Shown: in pieces, positions 41,297 through 50,337 of the stretch
Position numbering within the stretch: the first letter of the stretch is position 1
Layout of the letters: each line of letters opens with the position of its first letter
Assembly: GCA_029247265.1 (NCBI GenBank)
Contig: JAQWLN010000211.1
Span: 1-64,000 of the forward strand
Origin: Fuerstiella sp.
GTDB taxonomy: Bacteria; Planctomycetota; Planctomycetia; Planctomycetales; Planctomycetaceae
DNA length: 64,000 nucleotides
Direction: 5' to 3'
Position numbers and translations under genes: made by a program
The notes under the pieces: model-generated
Told to the model about the DNA's origin: nothing
The model's input: only the letters and a program-made list of their open reading frames with translations
The model's database searches: none

Positions 41297-44107
41297 GTGA
41301 ATTCAAACCCAGTTCTTATCGACAATTCACGTATGAACCGTCACGAATCAGTTCACCGCAATTCATGGGCACGCCGCGACTCCTTTCAGAGTCGACGTTT
41401 GACATTCGTCCGCTCTGAATCGTTTCGTCAATTGTTCACATTTCTGTTACTTTGTCTGGTGACCAGTCCAGTCGGGCGGTCAGCAGACACATCCGATGGT
41501 GTCGACTATCAGCGCGACATCCAACCGCTGTTCGCTCAGAAATGTGGCGCTTGTCACGGAGCACTCAAACAAGAGGCCGGACTACGGCTCGACGCCGGTG
41601 TGATGATTCACAAAGGCAGTGAAGAAGGGCCGACCATCGTACCTGGCAAGGCTGCGGACAGCCTGCTGATTCAGAGAGTCGCAGCGAAACATGCTGACGA
41701 GCGGATGCCGCCGGAGGGCGAAGGCGCTGCTTTGAACGCGCATGAAGTCGCCTTGCTGCGCTCGTGGATCGATTCCGGCGCTGCTTCGCCTGCGGATGAA
41801 ATCATCCCGGCTGATCCTCGAGAACACTGGTCATACGTCATCCCACAGCGCCCACCAGTGCCTCCCCTGAAAGATGCTGATTGGGCCCATCCGATTGACG
41901 CATTCATCAACCGCGAACATCAACGACTGGGACTGACAGTCGTCGAACCAGCCGATCCATACACCCTGTTGCGGCGCGTCTATCTGGACCTGATCGGCCT
42001 GCCACCAACACAACAGCAGTTGCAGGCGTTTATTAACGCCAATGACACGTCACCCAATGCGTGGCAGCGAGTGGTGGATGATTTGCTGAAGAGTTCGCAT
42101 TACGGCGAACGCTGGGGACGGCACTGGATGGACGTCTGGCGATACAGCGACTGGGATGGCTACAAACAACAGTTGCGGGGCAGTCAGCGCCATATCTGGA
42201 GATGGCGTGACTGGATCGTCCAGTCGTTGAACGCCGACAAAGGCTACGACCGAATGATTATCGAAATGCTGGCCGCAGACGAGGTTGCTCCGAACGAACC
42301 GGAGATTCTGCCGGCAACCGGTTTTCTGGCACGCAACTATCACAAGAGTAACCGCAACATCTGGCTGGACGCCACTGTCGAACATACGGCGAAAGCGTTT
42401 CTGGGAATGACACTGAACTGTGCGCGCTGCCACGATCACAAGTTCGACCCGATTGCTCAGACCGCGTATTATCAGTTTCGCGCCATCTTTGAACCTCACA
42501 ATGTTCGTACTGACCAGGTGCCCGGTCAGCCCAATGTGGCGAAAGACGGTCTGCCCCGCGCCTATGACGCAGATCTCACGGCGAAGACATTTCTTTTTCT
42601 GCAGGGCAACGAAAAACTTCCTGACGAAGATCATCCCATGACACCCGCAGTACCGACGGTACTGGGCGGAAATTTCGACGTTCAGCCCGTGGACTTACCC
42701 ATCGAATCTTACTTTCCGTCTCTGGTGACTTTTATAGAGCAGGAACAGGTCGCCGCGGCCCAAACAGCACTGGCCAAAGTGACGAAGCCGTCCGACAGCC
42801 GCCCTGAATCTGACGAGCAGGAAACGAATTCAGAAAATCGACTGCTGGATCTGAAAAAATCCATCGCTGACCTGCGATTAAAGTCGCTGGTCGCACGCTA
42901 TGCGGCCGACCGAGCCAAGGTCGCAGGTGATGAATCAGAAACCAGCCGGCTGGCCCGAAATGCAGCCAGCGCGGAACGTCAGCTGAACGTCACACAGGCA
43001 GAACTGGCGGTTGCTCAGAAACAGGCGTCCGTAAAGAAGGCGGAAGCAGACGAAGAAACAGACGAGAAGAAGAAACAGGCCGCGGTCGCCGCTGCCAAAA
43101 AAGAACTTGCGGACGCGATCACGAAACAGAAAGCAGCTCACCAAGCCGCAAAGAATACCGACAACAAATACACTCAGACCGGTAAAGAGTATCCTCATAC
43201 CAGCAGCGGACGACGGCTGGCGCTGGCTCGCTGGATCGCTAACGAAGCTAACCCGTTGACAGCACGAGTACTTGTGAATCACATCTGGATGCGGCACTTC
43301 GGTCAACCGCTGGTGGACAACATTTTCGACTTTGGATTACGCAGCGCTAAGCCCAGACACGCCGATCTGCTGGACTGGCTGGCGGTCGAGTTGATGAAGA
43401 ACAACTGGAGTATGAAGCACCTGCACCGCCTGATCGTGACTTCGCGGACCTGGCAGATGGCGTCAACGACCGGCGAAACAGACACGTCTGAAAACCGCAC
43501 CGTTGACCGCGACAACGATTTTCTATGGCGTATGAATTTCCAGCGCATGGATGCCGAAATTATCCGAGACAACGTGCTGGCTGTGTCCGGCCAACTGGAT
43601 ACAACGATGGGCGGAGCCGATATCGACTACAATAAAGGAGAAGAAACACGCCGCCGCAGCATTTATCTGCGTCACGCATACGAGAAGCAGATGACGATGC
43701 TGGTCTTATTCGATGCCGCCAGTCCTAACGAATGTTACCGGCGGTCAGAAAGTATTATCCCGCAGCAGGCGCTGGCGTTGTTAAACAGCACATTGTCGCT
43801 CAGCCAATCCCGATTGCTGGCTCCCGAACTCTGGCAGGCAGCTTCGACCGATCAGTCGCCGCAGCAAAGTTTTGTCCGTACCGCGTTTCTACAGATTCTG
43901 TCACGACCGCCAACCGACAACGAACTTGCTGCATGCAGTGATTTTCTGACCAAACAGTCAGCCACCCTTTCAGATACATCCGACCTGAATACTTTTATCG
44001 GAGGCACGGCCGCAAAAATCACGCCGTCCACTGACCCGCAGCAGCGGGCACGGGAGAATCTGGTTCAGGTTCTGATGAATCACAACGATTTCGTCACGGT
44101 TCGTTAA
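41297..44107 (+). CDS. PSC1/DUF1549/DUF1553 protein (second copy)
   Basis: A 936-residue secreted PSD1-class protein. It may start at GTG 41297 or ATG 41333 (neither has a clear Shine-Dalgarno); both precede a late signal segment (LFTFLLLCLVTSPVGRSAD). The PSC1 haem motif CGACH follows near residue 82. DUF1549 is marked by ERWGRHWMDVWRYSDWDGYK and CARCHDHKFDP, and DUF1553 by RRLALARWIANEANPLTARVLVNHIW and CYRRSESIIPQQALALLN. Unlike the copy at 2.7 kb there is no jelly-roll insert. Instead a highly charged Ala/Lys/Glu coiled coil of about 140 residues fills the linker. The DUF1501 gene follows after 65 bases. Confidence 0.9.
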   Translation: MNSNPVLIDNSRMNRHESVHRNSWARRDSFQSRRLTFVRSESFRQLFTFLLLCLVTSPVGRSADTSDGVDYQRDIQPLFAQKCGACHGALKQEAGLRLDAGVMIHKGSEEGPTIVPGKAADSLLIQRVAAKHADERMPPEGEGAALNAHEVALLRSWIDSGAASPADEIIPADPREHWSYVIPQRPPVPPLKDADWAHPIDAFINREHQRLGLTVVEPADPYTLLRRVYLDLIGLPPTQQQLQAFINANDTSPNAWQRVVDDLLKSSHYGERWGRHWMDVWRYSDWDGYKQQLRGSQRHIWRWRDWIVQSLNADKGYDRMIIEMLAADEVAPNEPEILPATGFLARNYHKSNRNIWLDATVEHTAKAFLGMTLNCARCHDHKFDPIAQTAYYQFRAIFEPHNVRTDQVPGQPNVAKDGLPRAYDADLTAKTFLFLQGNEKLPDEDHPMTPAVPTVLGGNFDVQPVDLPIESYFPSLVTFIEQEQVAAAQTALAKVTKPSDSRPESDEQETNSENRLLDLKKSIADLRLKSLVARYAADRAKVAGDESETSRLARNAASAERQLNVTQAELAVAQKQASVKKAEADEETDEKKKQAAVAAAKKELADAITKQKAAHQAAKNTDNKYTQTGKEYPHTSSGRRLALARWIANEANPLTARVLVNHIWMRHFGQPLVDNIFDFGLRSAKPRHADLLDWLAVELMKNNWSMKHLHRLIVTSRTWQMASTTGETDTSENRTVDRDNDFLWRMNFQRMDAEIIRDNVLAVSGQLDTTMGGADIDYNKGEETRRRSIYLRHAYEKQMTMLVLFDAASPNECYRRSESIIPQQALALLNSTLSLSQSRLLAPELWQAASTDQSPQQSFVRTAFLQILSRPPTDNELAACSDFLTKQSATLSDTSDLNTFIGGTAAKITPSTDPQQRARENLVQVLMNHNDFVTVR

Positions 44108-44172
44108 CAGAGTTACAGATCACCCACACTGCAAAGTTACTCACAACACAAGCATCTGAACTGGACGACCCA

Positions 44173-45663
44173 ATGAATGCCGGATCTCCTGCTCCTTCGT
44201 TTCCAATATCATCTTCTTCCCGTCGCCGTGCATTTCTACAGGACATGGGACTGGGATTCGGCAGCGTTGCTTTAGCCTCAATGCTCGATCGAGATGCTTC
44301 TGGTGCAGAGCCCGGCAAGTCGCAGACCGGGGACCGAACGTCGTTCGCTGCCAAAGCAAAGAACGTGATCTGGCTGTTCATGATTGGTGGCGCCAGCCAT
44401 ATGGAATCATTCGATCCCAAGCCCGCGTTAACTCGTTACGCCGGAAAAACAATCGATGAGACTCCATTCGGAGACGTCCTGAAGTCGCCATATCTGGAGA
44501 ACGAACGTGTCGTGGCGTTTGACCCGAACAACGGCTTTGTCCGCAACACCTGCTATCCGCTACAGGTCGGTTATCGCAGACGTGGCGACAGTGGGTTGGA
44601 AATCAGCGACTGGTGGCCTCATGTCGGCGACTGCGCTGACGACATGTGTCTGGTCCGTTCGATGTGGACCGAAGACAGTAACCATGGAGCTCAGCTGCAG
44701 TTTCATACCGGGCGCCATCGGGCTGACGGTTTCTTTCCGACTGTCGGGTCGTGGGTCAATTACGGACTGGGGTCGCTGAACGAAAACCTGCCGGAATTCA
44801 TGGTCCTTGGAACTCCCCTGGCTGATTGCTGCGGTGGCCGAGAGGCACATCGGGCGAATTATCTGGGACCACAATATGACGGCGTGCCGCTCAAAGTCGA
44901 TCCGAAGAACAGCATGCCCTATCTATCACCTGAAGAAGGCGTATTTGTCGAAGAACAGCGGCAGCAGCTGGATCTGCTGCGGCAGCTGAATCAATTCACA
45001 TCGAATCGAAACCCTGACGACACTGCCATTCTGGCCAGGATTCGCGCGTATGAACTGGCGTTTCGTATGCAGATGACTGTGCCACAGGTTGTCGATCTGA
45101 ACAACGAAACTCAGGAGACACAGAATCGATATGGCCTTAACAAAGATGCAACAAAGACGTTTGGTCGGCAAATGCTGACGGCCCGGCGTCTTGTTGAAAA
45201 TGGTGTCCGTTTTGTTCAGGTCTATCACGGCAGCAGCGGTGGAGCCGGCCGCTGGGATGCTCACAAAGGACTGAAGAAAGGCCACTCGAAAGTATGCGGC
45301 GAAGTCGATCAACCAATTGGAGCTTTGCTGAAGGACTTGAAACAACGAGGCCTGCTGGAGGAGACCATTGTCGTCTGGGCCAGCGAATTCGGTCGCACGC
45401 CCGGTTCTCAGCACAGTGACGGTCGGGATCATCATCCGTACGGCTTCACAGTCTGGATGGCCGGCGGTGGGATCAAAGGCGGAATCGCGCACGGAGCAAC
45501 GGACGAACTCGGATTTCACGCGGTCGAAAACAGACACTACGTCAGCGATATTCACGCCACGCTGCTGCATCAGCTGGGGCTGAACCCTCACCACCTTGCC
45601 ATCCCCGGACACAAGCGGCTGGAACGCGAAGTCGGATCACCGATCCACGACGTCATTGTCTGA
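44173..45663 (+). CDS. DUF1501 family secreted protein (second copy)
   Basis: A 496-residue DUF1501 protein with a twin-arginine signal (SRRRAFLQDMGLGFGSVALASML). It is closely related to the copy at 6.1 kb: [23 protein letters not shown], the conserved [19 protein letters not shown] stretch, [25 protein letters not shown] and LAIPGHKRLEREVGSPIHDVIV. It is transcribed with the upstream PSD1 gene. Conserved pairing of the two families at two loci in one window supports joint function, though the activity is unknown. Confidence 0.9.
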   Translation: MNAGSPAPSFPISSSSRRRAFLQDMGLGFGSVALASMLDRDASGAEPGKSQTGDRTSFAAKAKNVIWLFMIGGASHMESFDPKPALTRYAGKTIDETPFGDVLKSPYLENERVVAFDPNNGFVRNTCYPLQVGYRRRGDSGLEISDWWPHVGDCADDMCLVRSMWTEDSNHGAQLQFHTGRHRADGFFPTVGSWVNYGLGSLNENLPEFMVLGTPLADCCGGREAHRANYLGPQYDGVPLKVDPKNSMPYLSPEEGVFVEEQRQQLDLLRQLNQFTSNRNPDDTAILARIRAYELAFRMQMTVPQVVDLNNETQETQNRYGLNKDATKTFGRQMLTARRLVENGVRFVQVYHGSSGGAGRWDAHKGLKKGHSKVCGEVDQPIGALLKDLKQRGLLEETIVVWASEFGRTPGSQHSDGRDHHPYGFTVWMAGGGIKGGIAHGATDELGFHAVENRHYVSDIHATLLHQLGLNPHHLAIPGHKRLEREVGSPIHDVIV

Positions 45664-45725
45664 CACGAATGAACGGAGCAGACCAGCGACTTCCCCATCG
45701 ATTTTCTCTGGAGTCTGCGACGTAT

Positions 45726-47315
45726 TCAATCGCGCGTGAAAAAGTAGTCGGGATACGTCAGCGTCAGTCGCGACTTACTAGCGCCACCGTCCTCAAGACA
45801 TGCGTCAATCTCTGCCTTTAGGCTCAGCAGGTTGTCGGAGACAAGCAGCGGATCTTTTGTCCGCCTGCGCCATGCCGCCAGCTGTTCCTTTAAGTTCTGC
45901 AGCACATCCGAGTAATCAGCATTGGCCGCCAGATTGCGAAACTCATACGGGTCACTGTGCAGGTCGTATAGTTCGAATGCCGGCGGTGTCTGCATGCGAT
46001 GATAGGACCTTCGAATATGGTCCGGTGCGGCTTCAATCGTGTCCGGCAGATCCGCAAAGAAACGATTCAGAGTAAAGCCGTAGCCGGGATTATTCTGACC
46101 TGGCATCAGATTCTGAATCAGCTTGTACCGCCCGTCGCGAACCGTCCGTTGTGGATAGAAGTTGTGCGCTGAGTGAAGGTGATATTCGGTGAACAGAAAC
46201 TGGCGCCAATCGGGCCCCTTCCCGTCCGGCGACTCTGTCTGCAGCAGTGGCAGCAGCGAACGCCCTGGCAGGTCGACGACGGGATCTGCTGCTGCGACTG
46301 TCAGCAGTGTTGGCATCAGGTCAAGCGTCGACACAAGCTCCTGACAAACAGTATTTGATGCCGTGTTCCCCGGCCATCGGATAATCAACGGTATGCGAAT
46401 ACCACCTTCGTACGACGTGCGTTTCCCTCGCAACAGGTCTGCACCATGATCGCCCATATAGATGACCAGTGTATTGTCGGCTTTCCCTGTCCGCTGCAAA
46501 GCGGACAGCAGGTCTCCGATCAATGAATCCAACCGACTCATGCAGTTGTAATAGTCGGCCGTGTCCTGCCGCAATTGTGGTGTATCAAGTCCAAAATATT
46601 CCAGCGGCTTCACGTCGGCGCCGGTCAGTGGTTTCGCGGGCAGACCGCGTACCTGGGTGGTGAACGGACGATGGGCGTCAGCATAGTTCACGCTCAGGAA
46701 AAAGGATTCGTCACCGTCGGTCATAAACTCTTCTGCATGCTTCGAATAGTCACCCAGTTTCTTGCGGCTGAAGTTCGCTTTGGGAATATCGTGCACGTCA
46801 AACGGAAACGCAGACGCCGGATTAACATGAAGTTTCCCGATGATGCCGGTCCGGTACCCAGCCTGTTTCAAACTGCTGATCAGGTTGGGCGTATCCCGGC
46901 GGTACATACGAAACTTCCACGTCGCCAGACCGATCTGCCCGTTCTGATGTGGATAAAGTCCGGTCAGCAAGGCTGCTCGAGACTGGCTGCATCCCGCCTG
47001 CGGAACATATGCGTTGTGAAACCGCACGCCATCTGCCGCGAGTTTGTCCAATACGGGTGTCTGTACAAAAGGATCGCCGTAACAGCCGAGCTCCGGACCG
47101 TTGTCTTCTGAGACGATCAACAGGATGTTCGGACGCGCTGCAGCGAAGGCAGATGGTGTTCCGCATAGTCCACAACACAAAACAACCACAGCGACAGCGA
47201 CAGCGACAGCGATTCGCCCCACGCCACGAAGGCCGCGTATCCGCGTTGTCGACGATTCGCGCGGCCCGTTGGGCACGCGGTTAAACGATGTAATTTTGCG
47301 TACAGCAATGGTCAC
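45726..47315 (-). CDS. Secreted sulfatase with atypical CSQSR site
   Basis: Starts at GTG 47315, overlapping the upstream sulfatase stop (GTGA), with AGGAG 7 bases upstream; 529 residues. The signal peptide contains a run of alternating Ala-Val encoded by (GCGACA)n on the plus strand (47191-47212). The sulfatase core is clear: NILLIVSEDNGPELGCYGD, GIIGKLHVNP, YMGDHGADLLRGKRTSYEGGIRIPLIIRWPG. The maturation site reads AGCSQSRAALLTG, with Gln where the consensus C-x-P/A-x-R has Pro or Ala. Whether the cysteine is converted to formylglycine is therefore open. It is the last gene of the four-sulfatase run. Confidence 0.9.
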   Translation of the reverse strand: MTIAVRKITSFNRVPNGPRESSTTRIRGLRGVGRIAVAVAVAVVVLCCGLCGTPSAFAAARPNILLIVSEDNGPELGCYGDPFVQTPVLDKLAADGVRFHNAYVPQAGCSQSRAALLTGLYPHQNGQIGLATWKFRMYRRDTPNLISSLKQAGYRTGIIGKLHVNPASAFPFDVHDIPKANFSRKKLGDYSKHAEEFMTDGDESFFLSVNYADAHRPFTTQVRGLPAKPLTGADVKPLEYFGLDTPQLRQDTADYYNCMSRLDSLIGDLLSALQRTGKADNTLVIYMGDHGADLLRGKRTSYEGGIRIPLIIRWPGNTASNTVCQELVSTLDLMPTLLTVAAADPVVDLPGRSLLPLLQTESPDGKGPDWRQFLFTEYHLHSAHNFYPQRTVRDGRYKLIQNLMPGQNNPGYGFTLNRFFADLPDTIEAAPDHIRRSYHRMQTPPAFELYDLHSDPYEFRNLAANADYSDVLQNLKEQLAAWRRRTKDPLLVSDNLLSLKAEIDACLEDGGASKSRLTLTYPDYFFTRD

Positions 47316-48742
47316 GGATTCTCTCCTGTATACTCAGGATTTGGCAGCATCGGATCGGCGCCCACCCGGTCACGCCAAGCCTTAAGCTTGCCGTATAATT
47401 CGGCGGCCTTTCCGGGATTCTGTTCGGCCAGGTCAGTGGTTTCGCCCAAGTCGCTGGCAAGGTTATAAAGCGATCGTTTCCCTGTCTCAAAGGCTTCGAC
47501 CAACTTCCACTCGCCAGCACGAATGACACCCGGAGGAAAACTCTGCGGATGCTGGTTGTAGTGCGGGTAGTGCCAGTAAAGAGCATCCCGATCAAGTTCG
47601 CCCTGCCCCGTCAGGACCGGCACCAGATTTTCACCGTCCACGTGTTGAAACGGCCGCTCGTCCTGCCCCGTGGCGGCAAGAATTGTGGGATAAAAATCGG
47701 TGCTGATAACCGGCTCGTGTGAGACGGAACCTGGCTGCGTCTGACTTGGCCACTTGATAATGACCGGCACACGGAGACCGCCTTCGTAGTTCGATCCCTT
47801 ATTCGCACGCAGCGGAGAATTATCAGTCGCCTTCGCAAAACCGCCGTTGTCGCTGGTGAAAATCACCAGGGTCCGCTGGTCGATCTTCAGTTCCCGCAGG
47901 GTTTGCAGGACTCGGCCGACGCTGTCATCCACACTCTCGACCATTGCCGCATAGTCCGGTTTTCCCTGACGAGCCTTCTTCGCCGTTTTTGCATAGCGAG
48001 TAACTTTATCAGGCTTACCCTGTAGCGGAGAATGAACAGCGTAGTGCGACAGCATCAGGAAGAACGGCTGATCGGCCCTTTCGCGAATGAACAATTCGGC
48101 TTCTTCGGCCAGTCGATCGACAAGATAGTCACCTGTCTTGCCAGCCACCGGTGGATCCTTGTGCAGCATCTGGCCCGTTGTCGGTATCTTCCAGCTGCCC
48201 TTGAAAGGATAAAAGTAACCGCCCGGCGCACCGTAGTCGCGACCTCCGACATTCACGTCAAAGCCCTGATGTCGCGGGTAGTAATACGTTTCGGTTCCCA
48301 GATGCCATTTACCCATGAACGCCGTGCGATAACCGGCCTCGCGCATCGCCTCGGCAATGGTGACATCTTCAAGCGGCAGATTCGAAAGATAACGAGCCTC
48401 ACGCATTCTGTTCTTTGTCGCGTTCCAGCGGCCCGACGGCAGCCATTGAGTCAGCAGCAGTCGAGCCGGATACTTGCCGGTCATGATCGCCGCGCGAGTT
48501 GGCGAACAGACGTTACACGCCGCGTAGCCATCCGTAAACCGCATGCCTTCGTCGGCAAGCCGGTCGATGTTGGGAGTCTGATAATATGTGCTGCCGTAGC
48601 ATCCAACATCCTTCCAGCCAAGGTCGTCGACAAGGATCAGCACGACGTTGGTCTTTGCGGCATCGACGACGCTGGCATCAACAGCACGCGCACTCCAGCT
48701 GAGCAGCAGCAGGGCGATCAGTACGAAGTTGGTTCGTTTCAT
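47312..48742 (-). CDS. Secreted sulfatase (CSPTR type)
   Basis: ATG 48742 overlaps the upstream stop (ATGA) and begins a signal peptide (MKRTNFVLIALLLLSWSARAVDA); 476 residues. Core motifs are NVVLILVDDLGWKDVGCYGS, the maturation site C-S-P-T-R in NVCSPTRAAIMTGKYPARL, FMGKWHLGTE and IFTSDNGGFAKATDNSPLRANKGSNYEGGLRVPVIIKWP. The arylsulfatase A-like pattern is standard and the enzyme should be active after formylglycine formation. The substrate is not readable from the sequence. Translational coupling on both sides places it in a four-sulfatase unit. Confidence 0.93.
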   Translation of the reverse strand: MKRTNFVLIALLLLSWSARAVDASVVDAAKTNVVLILVDDLGWKDVGCYGSTYYQTPNIDRLADEGMRFTDGYAACNVCSPTRAAIMTGKYPARLLLTQWLPSGRWNATKNRMREARYLSNLPLEDVTIAEAMREAGYRTAFMGKWHLGTETYYYPRHQGFDVNVGGRDYGAPGGYFYPFKGSWKIPTTGQMLHKDPPVAGKTGDYLVDRLAEEAELFIRERADQPFFLMLSHYAVHSPLQGKPDKVTRYAKTAKKARQGKPDYAAMVESVDDSVGRVLQTLRELKIDQRTLVIFTSDNGGFAKATDNSPLRANKGSNYEGGLRVPVIIKWPSQTQPGSVSHEPVISTDFYPTILAATGQDERPFQHVDGENLVPVLTGQGELDRDALYWHYPHYNQHPQSFPPGVIRAGEWKLVEAFETGKRSLYNLASDLGETTDLAEQNPGKAAELYGKLKAWRDRVGADPMLPNPEYTGENP

Positions 48743-50337
48743 TTCTCTTTCCCGTGCGTTGTCGTACCAGTCTCTCTGTGCGTCCACGTGAAAGCATCAG
48801 GATCAAAAAGGAACGCTCGTTTGGTCGGAGCAGGCTCGGCCCATTGCTTTGTAATCCAACCCGCCAGTTCAGACTTGATAGGCGCCGCGTCTTTTTCCGA
48901 CGCCAGATTATTCCACTCGTGTGAATCGACGCGGTGATCGTACAGTTCTTCGCCTCCATCGCGGTAACGGATATAACGATACCGTTCACTGCGAACTGCC
49001 ACGTTCCCCTGTTTGTATTCGATGACTGCCGGACGATTCCACTCGGCCTTCGGATCCCGCAGCAAGGGCACGAGGCTTACGCCGTCAAGTTGAGTGTTTT
49101 CATCTCGCAGGTTCTGAAGCTTCACCACGCTGTCCTGTACAGCCGAAGACGTGCCTGCTGTGCACAGCTCAATCAATGTCGGATACAGATCCAGCAGACT
49201 GACGGGACGATTGGACCTGCCGGAACCGAATCCCGGAGCGCTGATGACCAGCGGCACTCGCGTCGCTTCTTCCCACAACGTCGTCTTGTGCCAGTGCTCT
49301 TTTTCGCCAAGATGCCAGCCGTGGTCAGACCAAAGTGCAATCACAGTGTTGGCCGCATGCGGACTGCGATCAAGAGCGTCAAGGACTCGGCCAAGTTGCT
49401 CGTCGGCATAGCTGATGCTGGCGAGGTACGCACGCACAGCCTGCTTCCAGGCATTTGCCTTTCTGATAACGTTCAGGTCGCTCCGACGTGCTTTCGCAAA
49501 TTTCAGACCACCGTCCGGGATGTCGCCCAGATCGTCGTCCGGAACATCCGGCAATACGACGTCATCCAGCGGGTACAGATCGAAGAATTTCTGCGGCACG
49601 TACCATGGCAGGTGTGGCCGGAACAATCCGCAGGCCAGAAAAAACGGGCCGGAATCTGCCTGCTGTCGGTGGCCCTTCAGAAACCGGACAGCATAGTCCG
49701 CACTCAGTGCATCGTCGTATTGCTCGGCAGCAATCGGCAGCGAACCCCAGTCATTTTCGTGGCCCAGTCCCGGCACGCCACTGAATGGAAACCCATCCGG
49801 ATTGGGGCCAAACTCTGACCACGGGTAGTTCGTCCGCACGCTGCGAAACCACGGGTCGTTGCGAAAGGTCAGCCGAAAAAAATCATCCCATTGATTCGGT
49901 GGATTATTACCAGCCGTGTGATGAAAAATCTTTCCCGCACCAACAACACGGTAACCGTGGTTGCGAAAATGCTGAGGAATAGTGACGACGTCGGGCAGGT
50001 TGGGCAGCCACCAGTGACCATTGTCGTACAAGCCCGTCGTCGATGGCCGCAGGCCTGTCATGATGGCCGCGCGAGACGGGGCACACTTGGGCGATGGACA
50101 ATGAGCATTGGTAAACAATACGCCTCGGCCGGCAAGCCGGTCGATGTTTGGCGTGTGGACCGTTCCCTCGTACCCGCGCAGACAATTCACCCAGTCCTTC
50201 ATGTCGTCCACAGCCAGGAACAGGACATTGGTACGTTGCGCCTCCGCATCAGCCGTACTCATGACTGGCGCAACGAACAGGCACGCGAGTGCAGCGATTA
50301 TTCGGACTGGTCGTGCGATGAGGGATTCGCAGCTCAT
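48739..50337 (-). CDS. Secreted sulfatase, iduronate-2-sulfatase-like (CAPSR)
   Basis: A 532-residue sulfatase starting at ATG 50337, which overlaps the previous stop. Signal peptide MSCESLIARPVRIIAALACLFVAPVMSTADA. NVLFLAVDDMKDWVNCLRGYEG and TPNIDRLAGRGVLFTNAHCPSPKCAPSRAAIMTGLRPSTTGLYDN resemble the iduronate-2-sulfatase branch, with maturation site C-A-P-S-R. LWSDHGWHLGEKEHWHKTTLWEEATRVPLVISAPG is the usual metal-binding and substrate region. An attack on sulfated uronic-acid-containing glycans is plausible but inferred. Confidence 0.92.
   Translation of the reverse strand: MSCESLIARPVRIIAALACLFVAPVMSTADAEAQRTNVLFLAVDDMKDWVNCLRGYEGTVHTPNIDRLAGRGVLFTNAHCPSPKCAPSRAAIMTGLRPSTTGLYDNGHWWLPNLPDVVTIPQHFRNHGYRVVGAGKIFHHTAGNNPPNQWDDFFRLTFRNDPWFRSVRTNYPWSEFGPNPDGFPFSGVPGLGHENDWGSLPIAAEQYDDALSADYAVRFLKGHRQQADSGPFFLACGLFRPHLPWYVPQKFFDLYPLDDVVLPDVPDDDLGDIPDGGLKFAKARRSDLNVIRKANAWKQAVRAYLASISYADEQLGRVLDALDRSPHAANTVIALWSDHGWHLGEKEHWHKTTLWEEATRVPLVISAPGFGSGRSNRPVSLLDLYPTLIELCTAGTSSAVQDSVVKLQNLRDENTQLDGVSLVPLLRDPKAEWNRPAVIEYKQGNVAVRSERYRYIRYRDGGEELYDHRVDSHEWNNLASEKDAAPIKSELAGWITKQWAEPAPTKRAFLFDPDAFTWTHRETGTTTHGKEK

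Noticed and set aside
47185-47215. GCGACA tandem repeat considered as a phase-variable tract
   Set aside because: The unit is 6 bases and lies inside the sulfatase signal peptide as Ala-Val repeats, so length change would not alter the frame; it is more simply a hydrophobic signal segment.
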